Origin: Rickettsiaceae bacterium
Lineage (GTDB): Bacteria; Pseudomonadota; Alphaproteobacteria; Rickettsiales; Rickettsiaceae
Length of the DNA: 5,073 nucleotides
Assembly (NCBI GenBank): GCA_021741285.1
Contig: JAIOYD010000137.1
Coordinates: forward strand, 1-5,073
Direction of reading: 5' to 3'
Below, piece by piece: positions 1-5,073 of this stretch. How positions within the stretch are numbered: the stretch's first letter is position 1; each line of letters starts with the position of its first letter. The notes below the pieces were generated by a model that did not search any database, had not been told where the DNA came from, and worked only from the letters and a program-made list of their open reading frames with translations. The position numbers and the translations under genes were made by a program.

Positions 1-650
1 GATATATAATCCTTGCGCTCAGATTGATCAAGTACTACGAAATTATTAGATAATTTTTGTTTATACTCAGCAAAACTAGTCACTTCAAATGATTTAGGGC
101 TCATGAATCTATGGCCAAAACTTTTATTATTTGCTACTAAGTGCCCATATTTAAAATCAAGCGTCTGTCCGTTGAATATGCACATGATATTCCTGAGTGG
201 ACGAACCCATTTTATTTGATAATCACCCCAAAACATTGATTTTGGCCAAACATAAGCCGAAATAGGATTCATTAATGTATTTTGTAATATATTTTTTGTT
301 TCCTGTTTTGCTAAAATTTGCTCATATACAAAATATTCCACTCCTTTTATTTCTTGGTGCGTAAGTAAATCTTTGCTAATTCCGTTTGAATGGCAAAACC
401 CTTCAATAGCATTATCGGGAGCAGAAATCTTGGGTCCTTTTATCTCCTTTGTAGTAGCCTCGACATAAGATGATATTCCACTAACATGAATTGTAATTCT
501 CCGTGGCCCCGCATACGCCTTGATGCTAGAAAAATTTATTGTTTGTTCTTGAAAGTATTTAGCAAAAATTTCTTCATATCCAGCCACAGCTTTTTGCTGC
601 ATCATTGCTGGAATTTCTTCAGAAAATAACTCTAATAATAATTCGCTCAT
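1..650 (-). CDS. glyS: Glycyl-tRNA synthetase beta subunit, N-terminal part (runs off the left edge)
   Basis: Beta subunit of the tetrameric (alpha2beta2) glycyl-tRNA synthetase; with GlyQ it charges tRNA-Gly in the cytoplasm, and the beta chain mainly binds and positions the tRNA. Reading the minus strand from the ATG at 650-648 gives 216 uninterrupted codons to the window edge, roughly the first third of a protein that is usually about 660-700 residues. The start [15 protein letters not shown] is the characteristic GlyS N-terminus. Further conserved blocks are AGPRR (residues 47-51), KGP (71-73), [17 protein letters not shown] (139-155), GHLVANN (169-175) and FGHRF (178-182). The ATG overlaps the glyQ stop as ATGA. 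A GGA Shine-Dalgarno-like triplet lies 6 bases before the ATG, inside the glyQ tail, consistent with translational coupling. No frame damage is visible. The closest resemblance I recall is to Rickettsia GlyS; this is memory, not a search. Confidence 0.95.
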   Translation of the reverse strand, partial: MSELLLELFSEEIPAMMQQKAVAGYEEIFAKYFQEQTINFSSIKAYAGPRRITIHVSGISSYVEATTKEIKGPKISAPDNAIEGFCHSNGISKDLLTHQEIKGVEYFVYEQILAKQETKNILQNTLMNPISAYVWPKSMFWGDYQIKWVRPLRNIMCIFNGQTLDFKYGHLVANNKSFGHRFMSPKSFEVTSFAEYKQKLSNNFVVLDQSERKDYI

Positions 651-1528
651 GATTTATCCATTTCTATCCAATTCTCACAACATAATTTTGCTAAGTGCCT
701 AACTCTTGCTATATACGCTGCACGCTCAGTTACACTAACCACTCCTCTTGCACAAAGTAAGTTAAATAAATGACTTGCCTTAATACAATATTCATATGCA
801 GGCATAGGCAGGTTTTCTTTGATCAAGGCAATGCACTGCTTTTGGGAATCTTCAAAATGACGAGATAATATTTCAGTGTCTGCTAATTCTAAATTAAATT
901 TTGAAAACTGTTTCTCAGCCTCAAAATCTATCTGTCCATAAGTCAAAGCCTTTTCACTTTTTTGACCATTCCAGTCCAGATCTTTAACAGCATCAACTCC
1001 TTGAATATACAACGCCAAACGTTCTAAGCCATAAGTTAACTCACCAGCTACTGGCCTGCACTCTATTCCCCCAATTTGCTGCATATACGTAAATTGCGAA
1101 ACTTCCATACCATCGCACCAAACTTCCCAACCAAGTCCTGATGCTCCAAGAGTTGGCGATTCCCAATCATCTTCTACAAAACGAATATCATGCGCTTGCA
1201 TGTCAATCCCGAGGTGCTCAAGGCTTTTCAAGTACAAATCTTGGATATCATCTGGTGATGGTTTTAATATAACTTGAAACTGATAATAATGCTGCATCCG
1301 ATTCGGGTGCTCGGCATATCTACTATCGGTCGGCCTTCTGGATGGTTGAACATAAGCTACATTCCATGGCTTTGGACCAAGAGATCTCAAGACAGTTGCC
1401 GGATGAAATGTCCCTGCCCCTACTTCAACATCATAAGGTTGCAAAATAGCACAACCGTAATCCTGCCAATAATATTGGAGCTTTAAAATTAATTCTTGAA
1501 ATGATAATTTGGTCATATGCTTATGCAC
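647..1528 (-). CDS. glyQ: Glycyl-tRNA synthetase alpha subunit
   Basis: Catalytic alpha subunit of the bacterial alpha2beta2 glycyl-tRNA synthetase (class II): it activates glycine with ATP and, with GlyS, transfers it to tRNA-Gly. The 293-residue product is family length (about 290-305). It carries the near-invariant blocks [13 protein letters not shown] (21-33), [12 protein letters not shown] (38-49), [11 protein letters not shown] (61-71), [20 protein letters not shown] (117-136), [15 protein letters not shown] (146-160) and class II motif 3 GLERLALY (167-174). The longest frame opens with GTG at 1528-1526, but the more likely start is the ATG at 1516-1514 (residue 5), because the protein then begins MTKLSFQE, as homologues do. 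Neither start has a clear Shine-Dalgarno. It is the first gene of a glyQ-glyS operon, sharing an ATGA overlap with glyS, and has a probable promoter at 1553-1582. All visible conserved motifs are intact, so it is presumably functional and essential. Confidence 0.97.
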   Translation of the reverse strand: MHKHMTKLSFQELILKLQYYWQDYGCAILQPYDVEVGAGTFHPATVLRSLGPKPWNVAYVQPSRRPTDSRYAEHPNRMQHYYQFQVILKPSPDDIQDLYLKSLEHLGIDMQAHDIRFVEDDWESPTLGASGLGWEVWCDGMEVSQFTYMQQIGGIECRPVAGELTYGLERLALYIQGVDAVKDLDWNGQKSEKALTYGQIDFEAEKQFSKFNLELADTEILSRHFEDSQKQCIALIKENLPMPAYEYCIKASHLFNLLCARGVVSVTERAAYIARVRHLAKLCCENWIEMDKS

Positions 1529-1552
1529 TTTTGATTCAGTCTAGAAAGCAGC

Positions 1553-1582
1553 AGTATAATTGCATTTTCTTTATTTGGCCAA
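1553..1582 (-). promoter_or_regulatory. Probable sigma70-type promoter of glyQ-glyS
   Basis: On the minus strand a -35-like TTGGCC (1582-1577) is separated by 18 bases from a -10 TATACT (1558-1553, 5 of 6 consensus). Transcription would start near 1546, giving a leader of about 30 bases before the favoured ATG at 1516. The position directly upstream of the operon supports it. The -35 is only partly consensus, so the exact boxes are tentative. Confidence 0.5.
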
Positions 1583-1801
1583 TATAAAATTTTTCAAAAA
1601 AAAATAGAATTTCTAAATTAATTTGTGGAATCTAATAATTCTTAATAGCATTCTATTAAATCAATCATCGCAAGATATGCTAATTAGAGCAACGATTCAG
1701 TTTGTAATGGGTACTTTTACACTATATTTTCTATATCCTGCTACTTGTTAGAGCAATATTATATGCTGCACATAACCAGCAAAAAGGCTTCTTGTAAGCA
1801 T

Positions 1802-1832
1802 AAAAAAACCACGAGTACTTATTGCCTCGTGG
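1802..1832 (-). terminator. Rho-independent terminator of the lipoprotein gene
   Basis: Perfect 7-bp stem CCACGAG/CTCGTGG (1809-1815 with 1826-1832) with a 10-base loop. On the minus strand it is followed at once by seven T residues (A7 at 1802-1808 on the plus strand). It lies 37 bases past the stop codon of the minus-strand lipoprotein gene. A weaker hairpin (AACTC/GAGTT, 1849-1863) lies between that stop and the main stem. The T tract is on one side only, so the terminator acts for minus-strand transcription and separates the lipoprotein gene from glyQ. Confidence 0.85.
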
Positions 1833-1868
1833 CTAAACTAATTTTTAAAACTCTCTTGGAGTTAAGTA

Positions 1869-2201
1869 TTACTTGAAGTTATTAATGATAGGGGTATGAG
1901 TATTGTTTGCTGCCCCATGACTTGCCGCCCATCCCGCAACTGCCTTTCCTCTTTCTATACAATTAAAGAAAGCAAGTTTCTCTGATGAAGTCCACCCAGA
2001 TTCTTTAGTGCTTACATATTGAGTATCTTTTTCAATTGAAGAACAAAACTGCTGAGCCATGCCAGTTGCTTCATGAAGATCATTTTTTGAATAATCTATT
2101 ACCACACTAGCAGGGGTAAAACTAACTATTTTAGGATGCGGATTACCACCACAACCAATCAGAATGGAAGCAGCACAAACAAAGATACCAAGTTTTTTCA
2201 T
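1869..2201 (-). CDS. Small predicted lipoprotein of unknown function
   Basis: This 110-residue protein begins MKKLGIFVCAASILIGCGG: two lysines, a hydrophobic core and a lipobox LIGC (residues 14-17). It is therefore expected to be exported by Sec, lipidated on Cys17 and anchored in a membrane facing the periplasm. The mature part is about 94 residues, with Cys53 (in AQQFC) and Cys81 (in FFNC), which could form a disulfide, and an Ala-rich tail ending in INNFK. The block VIDY...A..AQQFC...Y......F..C resembles small secreted or lipoprotein domains scattered through alphaproteobacteria, but I cannot name the family. The ATG at 2201-2199 has an AGG 9 bases upstream. The gene is monocistronic: strong promoter at 2254-2282 and terminator at 1802-1832. 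It is divergent from the efflux operon; a functional link is possible but not shown. Confidence 0.85.
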   Translation of the reverse strand: MKKLGIFVCAASILIGCGGNPHPKIVSFTPASVVIDYSKNDLHEATGMAQQFCSSIEKDTQYVSTKESGWTSSEKLAFFNCIERGKAVAGWAASHGAANNTHTPIINNFK

Positions 2202-2253
2202 AATTTAAGACCTATAAAAATAATAATTAATTTAAATAATTTTTAACACGAAC

Positions 2254-2282
2254 TAAATAACATCTTTACCAGAAAATGTCAA
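2254..2282 (-). promoter_or_regulatory. Strong sigma70-type promoter of the lipoprotein gene
   Basis: On the minus strand a perfect -35 TTGACA (2282-2277) and an ideal 17-base spacer precede TATTTA (2259-2254), which is preceded by TG plus one base, an extended -10. The -10 hexamer itself is weak (3 of 6), but the consensus -35 and the TG motif compensate. The predicted start is near 2247, giving a leader of about 46 bases to the ATG at 2201. Confidence 0.6.
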
Positions 2283-2365
2283 TATTAAATAAAAAACCAA
2301 TTATCTAAAAATAATTTATGGAAACATAATCACACTTAAACATCGAATATAGAATGTAATAATTC

Positions 2366-2374
2366 TGCTACAAT
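2366..2374 (+). promoter_or_regulatory. Candidate extended -10 promoter of the efflux operon
   Basis: TGC followed by TACAAT (2369-2374) forms an extended -10 (5 of 6 in the hexamer), about 65 bases upstream of the adaptor gene. No convincing -35 lies 16-18 bases upstream. An alternative -10, TATATA, is at 2402-2407, also without a good -35. A short inverted repeat AGAAT/ATTCT (2351-2355 with 2362-2366) abuts this -10 and could be an operator, but such short AT-rich palindromes arise by chance. Tentative. Confidence 0.3.
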
Positions 2375-2438
2375 TAATATTTCTGTAACTATCAATTAAC
2401 CTATATAGCTAAAAATAAAGCAAAGCTCAACCGCAAAG

Positions 2439-3599
2439 ATGATATATTTTCCCTTTAATCATTTAAAGACTGTTATGCAAATGCCAGTACTCCAAAAATA
2501 CAAATCTTGCTTAATAAATAAATATACTCTGATTATTGCCATTGTTGCTATAATTATAGTAATTGTAATCAAGTCTACAAATAATCGGTCTATAACCACT
2601 AATACAACAATTGCGCGTCCTGTACGAACCATTAAAGTGGCACACAGGACAGCAGGGCAGTTATTATCTTTGACTGGCGAAATTTTAGCAAAGAATGAAG
2701 TAGACCTCGCTTTTCGTACTGACGGAAAATTAATAGAACGTTTGGTTTCAGTTGGAGCTATGGTTAATGCTGGACAAACCGTTGCTCGTATAGACTCACA
2801 GGAGGCGGAGGACAATTTTACTTCTGCCAAATCAAATCTTAGTGCGGCTCAAGCAGCCTTAGAGCAAGCAATTAGCAATGAAGCGAGGCAAAAAATCCTA
2901 CTAAGCAAGGGAGTTATTGCCAATGCTAAATATGAGGATGCTACCACCCAACTCCAATCTGCACAAGCAAAAGTTGAAGGAGCAAATGCCAGCTTAAATC
3001 AAGCCCAAAATCGCCTTGACTACACTAACTTGCAAGTAGATGTTTCGGGAATTGTTACATCCATTAATGCAGAAGCTGGTGAAGTAATAAAAGCTGGTCA
3101 AGTTATCATGCGTGTAGCAACAGACGAAGGACGAGATGCTGTATTTAACGTACCGGAGCAATTATTTCAAAATAACTCTGAAAATAAGTTAGCGGTTGAA
3201 GTTTCCCTAAGTCATGACCCTAGTATCAAAGCTGTTGGATACGTCAGAGAGGTGTCACCCCAAGCAGACTCTGTTACTCGGACCTTTGCTGTAAAAGTTG
3301 GTCTAACCAACCCACCAGAAGGGTTAAAGCTTGGTTCAACAGTGACTGGTTGCGTCACTTTGAATAGAGCAAGTGCTATTGAATTACCTGTAATGTCATT
3401 AACTAAATCTAATTCAAACCCAGCCGTATGGATAGTTAACCCCCAAGACAATACTGTCAGTTTAAGAGATATTAAAATCATTGACTATAAACAGGATTCA
3501 ATTCTTGTTTCTGAAGGTCTAGAAAACGGGGAAATTGTAGTTACCGCAGGAGTTCATTCACTATATCCTGGACAACAGGTTAAATTACTAGATAAATAG
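2439..3599 (+). CDS. RND efflux periplasmic adaptor (membrane fusion protein, HlyD/AcrA type)
   Basis: Adaptor that bridges an RND inner-membrane pump to an outer-membrane channel. From the ATG at 2439 it has 386 residues. One N-terminal membrane anchor (about 29-44, Ile/Val-rich after NKYTL) is followed by the first half of the lipoyl/barrel-sandwich domain (about 74-119), a coiled-coil hairpin of Ala/Gln/Ser-rich heptads (about 121-195), the second lipoyl half (LQVDVSGIVTSINAEAGEVI, 198-217), a beta-barrel (about 230-305) and a membrane-proximal domain to the C-terminus. There is no lipobox, so it is anchored by the transmembrane segment rather than by lipid. The start is uncertain: ATG 2439 has no Shine-Dalgarno, and ATGs at 2475 and 2481 would also keep the anchor, the latter giving MPVLQKYKS. 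Its stop is 8 bases before the pump gene, so the two form an operon. The adaptor frame is intact even though its partner is truncated. Transport substrate unknown. Confidence 0.92.
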   Translation: MIYFPFNHLKTVMQMPVLQKYKSCLINKYTLIIAIVAIIIVIVIKSTNNRSITTNTTIARPVRTIKVAHRTAGQLLSLTGEILAKNEVDLAFRTDGKLIERLVSVGAMVNAGQTVARIDSQEAEDNFTSAKSNLSAAQAALEQAISNEARQKILLSKGVIANAKYEDATTQLQSAQAKVEGANASLNQAQNRLDYTNLQVDVSGIVTSINAEAGEVIKAGQVIMRVATDEGRDAVFNVPEQLFQNNSENKLAVEVSLSHDPSIKAVGYVREVSPQADSVTRTFAVKVGLTNPPEGLKLGSTVTGCVTLNRASAIELPVMSLTKSNSNPAVWIVNPQDNTVSLRDIKIIDYKQDSILVSEGLENGEIVVTAGVHSLYPGQQVKLLDK

Positions 3600-3607
3600 G
3601 TTAACTA

Positions 3608-4969
3608 ATGAAAGAACGGTTTAATCTCTCGCTATGGGCAATCAATCATCGGGAACTAGTATGGTACCTAATGGCTATGTTAGTACTAGTGGGCAGTTTA
3701 TCCTATATTCGTCTTGGCAGAAATGAAGATCCTGTTTTTTCAATTAAAACCATGCTGATCCAGACAAAATGGCCTGGAGCTACTATCGACGAGACTATGA
3801 ATCAAGTCACCGAGCGTATAGAAAAAAAACTGCAAGAAACTCCTAATATAGGTTATGTACGTAGCTTTACTACACCAGGATCGTCAACTATCTTTGTTAA
3901 TTTAGCTGGCACCACTCCAGCCTCAGAAGTGCAAAATAGCTGGTATCAGGTTCGTAAAAAAATTGGAGATATTGTCACTACCTTACCCCAAGGAACTATT
4001 GGGCCGTTTTTTAATGATGAGTTTGGAGATACTTACGGTATCATTTACGCTTTCACTGCCGATGGTTTTTCAGGACGTGAACTAATAGATTATATAGAGG
4101 CTACACGCTCTAAGCTCTTGCAAATACCAGATGTCTCTAAGATAGAAATCTTAGGAAATCAAGATGAAAAAATTTACCTCGAATTTTCTATCAGAAGACT
4201 TGCTGGATTAGGAATAAAACCTTCAGAATTTATTAAAATGTTGCAAACAACAAATTCTGTAAGACCAGCAGGTGTGGTACAAACCGAAAATGAAACAGTA
4301 TTATTGAGAGTGTCTGGAGGATTCGAATCAGAAGAAGACTTGCGTAATGTAAATATGAATATAAACGGCAAACTATTTCCACTAAATGATATTGTCACAG
4401 TTAAACGAGACTATATTGATCCACCTCAATCTCTTTTTAAATTTAATGGAAAACAAGCCATAGGCCTTGCCATTTCCATGACTCCAGGTGGAGATATATT
4501 GGCACTAGGTAAACACGTTGAAGAGGCTATGCAAAAAATTGGTGCAGATTTACCACTTGGTATCGAATATCAATTAGTTGCCAACCAGCCAACGGTAGTA
4601 GAAGAAAATATCGCGGAGTTTACTAAATCATTACAAGAAGCTTTTGCTATTGTCCTCTTTGTCAGCTTTTTAAGTCTTGGCTTACGAGCAGGGGCAGTGG
4701 TTGCATGCTCTATTCCACTAGTATTAACCATAGTTTTCTTAGCCATGGAATTTTTTCATATTGATCTCCAAAGAATTTCCTTGGGAGCTCTAATTATTGC
4801 CCTTGGATTACTCGTTGACGATGCCATGATTACAGTTGAAATGATGATTACCAAACTGGAAACTGGGTGGGAGAAAGTGCGTGCCGCTACTTTCGCTTAT
4901 ACCTCAACCGCTTTTCCTATGCTTACTGGCACCCTAGTTAGTCTCTTCGTCAGAAGTCTCTTTAGCTGA
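3608..4969 (+). pseudogene. RND efflux inner-membrane permease, 3' half missing (truncated)
   Basis: Proton-driven RND pump (AcrB/AcrD/AcrF superfamily). Residues 1-444 are a normal first half: TM1 (about 18-36), the GRNEDPVFSIKTMLIQ block (37-52) with WPGAT (55-59), the porter domain (about 40-335), TM2 (about 343-358), TM3 (about 364-381) and TM4 with the proton-relay pair in GLLVDDAMITVEM (Asp404, Asp405). After AFPMLTGTLV (435-444), where TM5 begins, the family continues for nearly 600 more residues. Here it ends in nine unrelated residues (SLFVRSLFS) and TGA. Usual length is about 1020-1040, against 453 here, so TM5-TM12 and the second periplasmic loop are absent and pumping is not expected. 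The ATG has AGG 7 bases upstream, overlapping the adaptor's TAG stop, which suggests coupled translation. Neither of the other two frames after 4940 resumes RND sequence, so insertion or rearrangement is more likely than a frameshift. The open frame itself is intact, so a truncated product could still be made. Confidence 0.88.
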
Positions 4970-4999
4970 ATTAGCAAGGGATTTTACTATATAAACTAC

Positions 5000-5028
5000 T
5001 TAGGAAATCCATAAGAAAATGGTATAAT
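5000..5028 (+). promoter_or_regulatory. Extended -10 promoter near the right edge
   Basis: A perfect TATAAT (5023-5028) is preceded by TGG (5020-5022), a full extended -10 motif. A weak -35 TTAGGA (5000-5005) lies 17 bases upstream. Transcription would start near 5035 and run rightward into the ATG at 5058, leaving a leader of about 23 bases. It lies between the arms of the inverted repeat 5005-5051. Confidence 0.5.
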
Positions 5029-5051
5029 TAGCGTATAAAGCTTATGGATTT
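5005..5051. repeat. Perfect 11-bp inverted repeat flanking a -10 box
   Basis: AAATCCATAAG (5005-5015) is the exact reverse complement of CTTATGGATTT (5041-5051), with a 25-base centre holding TGGTATAAT. The left arm falls in the promoter spacer and the right arm in the predicted leader. It could be a two-site operator or an internal repeat of a mobile element. The loop is long and lacks a T tract after the second arm, so it is not a good terminator. Confidence 0.6.
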
Positions 5052-5057
5052 TAAATT

Positions 5058-5073
5058 ATGCCTATAGAAAATA
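5058..5073 (+). CDS. Possible start of an unidentified gene cut by the right edge
   Basis: ATG at 5058 reads MPIEN and stays open to the window end (five codons plus one base). It sits about 23 bases downstream of a predicted start site from the extended -10 promoter. There is no Shine-Dalgarno. An earlier ATG at 5044 hits TAG after seven codons. Too short to identify; the position suggests a gene of the putative inserted element. Confidence 0.25.

Larger units (their letters stand above)
1529..1868. other. Gene-free spacer between glyQ and the lipoprotein gene
   Basis: This 340-base AT-rich spacer has no coding frame with recognisable content on either strand and nothing resembling a tRNA or rRNA. 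It contains the glyQ promoter (1553-1582) on the left and the terminator of the lipoprotein gene (1802-1832) on the right. The middle, about 1590-1800, holds only a 9-base direct repeat TTAGAGCAA (1684-1692 and 1748-1756) and a flanking ATATGCT copy at each end (1675-1681 and 1760-1766). Minus-strand translations of 1621-1800 are broken by stops and matched no family I know. It is probably spacer or fully decayed sequence, as is common in rickettsial genomes. Confidence 0.6.
4940..5073. other. Foreign sequence after the breakpoint in the RND gene, possible end of an inserted element
   Basis: From about 4940 the sequence no longer encodes RND protein in any frame. It contains two adjacent 15-base units sharing AGTCTCTT (4940-4954 and 4955-4969, 11 of 15 identical), then an AT-rich stretch, an 11-bp inverted repeat (5005-5015 with 5041-5051), an extended -10 promoter and an ATG near the edge. 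A new promoter and gene start just inside a gene break is the layout of an insertion-sequence end, but I recognise no terminal repeat, and no transposase domain lies within the window. A deletion or other rearrangement would look the same from one side. Confidence 0.4.

Noticed and set aside
1274..1486. 70-codon plus-strand open frame inside glyQ
   Set aside because: It lies antisense to the conserved GlyQ core, has no family resemblance and no promoter or Shine-Dalgarno; it is a shadow of glyQ.
1809..1832. Bidirectional terminator
   Set aside because: Only the minus-strand reading has a T tract directly after the stem; on the plus strand the T run begins about ten bases later and no plus-strand gene ends here.
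2459..2830. 123-codon minus-strand open frame antisense to the adaptor gene
   Set aside because: The plus strand encodes a complete adaptor with anchor and lipoyl half in this stretch; the antisense product is low-complexity without recognisable domains.
3212..3481. 89-codon minus-strand open frame antisense to the adaptor C-terminal part
   Set aside because: It overlaps the beta-barrel and membrane-proximal coding region of the adaptor and shows no independent evidence of a gene.
4174..4398. 74-codon minus-strand open frame antisense to the RND gene
   Set aside because: It falls within the conserved porter-domain coding sequence of the permease and has no start signal.
4940..4990. Group II intron 5' end as the inserted element
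   Set aside because: The junction lacks the GTGYG-type intron start and no intron domain structure is visible in the available bases.
4938..4994. Simple frameshift as the explanation for the short RND protein
   Set aside because: The alternative frames read LVSSSEVSLAELARDFTI followed by a stop, or hit a stop within a few codons; neither resembles the Ala/Gly-rich TM5 sequence expected next.

Overview
This AT-rich window looks like chromosome from an alphaproteobacterium, most likely a member of the Rickettsiales (Rickettsia or a related endosymbiont). The basis is the alpha2beta2-type glycyl-tRNA synthetase pair, whose protein sequences read like the rickettsial GlyQ and GlyS I recall, together with the A/T-biased codons and gene-poor spacers. 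No database search was possible, so the genus is an inference.

Layout: positions 1-650 (minus strand) hold the N-terminal 216 codons of glyS, which runs off the left edge. It overlaps glyQ (about 647-1516/1528, minus) by an ATGA stop/start. A sigma70-like promoter for this pair lies at 1553-1582. A gene-free spacer follows (1529-1868) and carries the intrinsic terminator of a small minus-strand lipoprotein gene (1869-2201). That lipoprotein gene has a strong promoter with a consensus -35 and an extended -10. It is divergent from a plus-strand RND efflux operon: a membrane-fusion (periplasmic adaptor) protein at 2439-3599 and, 8 bases later, an RND inner-membrane permease at 3608-4969.

The permease is the most notable object. 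It is a normal RND protein for about 444 residues, up to the start of TM5, and keeps the proton-relay Asp-Asp pair. It then switches abruptly to nine unrelated residues and a stop, so the second half (TM5-TM12 and the second periplasmic loop) is missing. No other frame of the following sequence resumes RND homology, which points to an insertion or rearrangement near position 4940 rather than a simple frameshift. The last 130 bases contain a 15-base imperfect tandem repeat at the junction, an 11-bp perfect inverted repeat, an extended -10 promoter inside that repeat, and an ATG open to the right edge. This is what the edge of an inserted element with its own gene could look like, but the element cannot be identified from this window.

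Together: an ordinary translation-housekeeping operon beside a tripartite-type efflux operon that has probably lost function through disruption of its pump gene. I see no convincing new multi-gene system here; the junction at the right end is the place worth following up.
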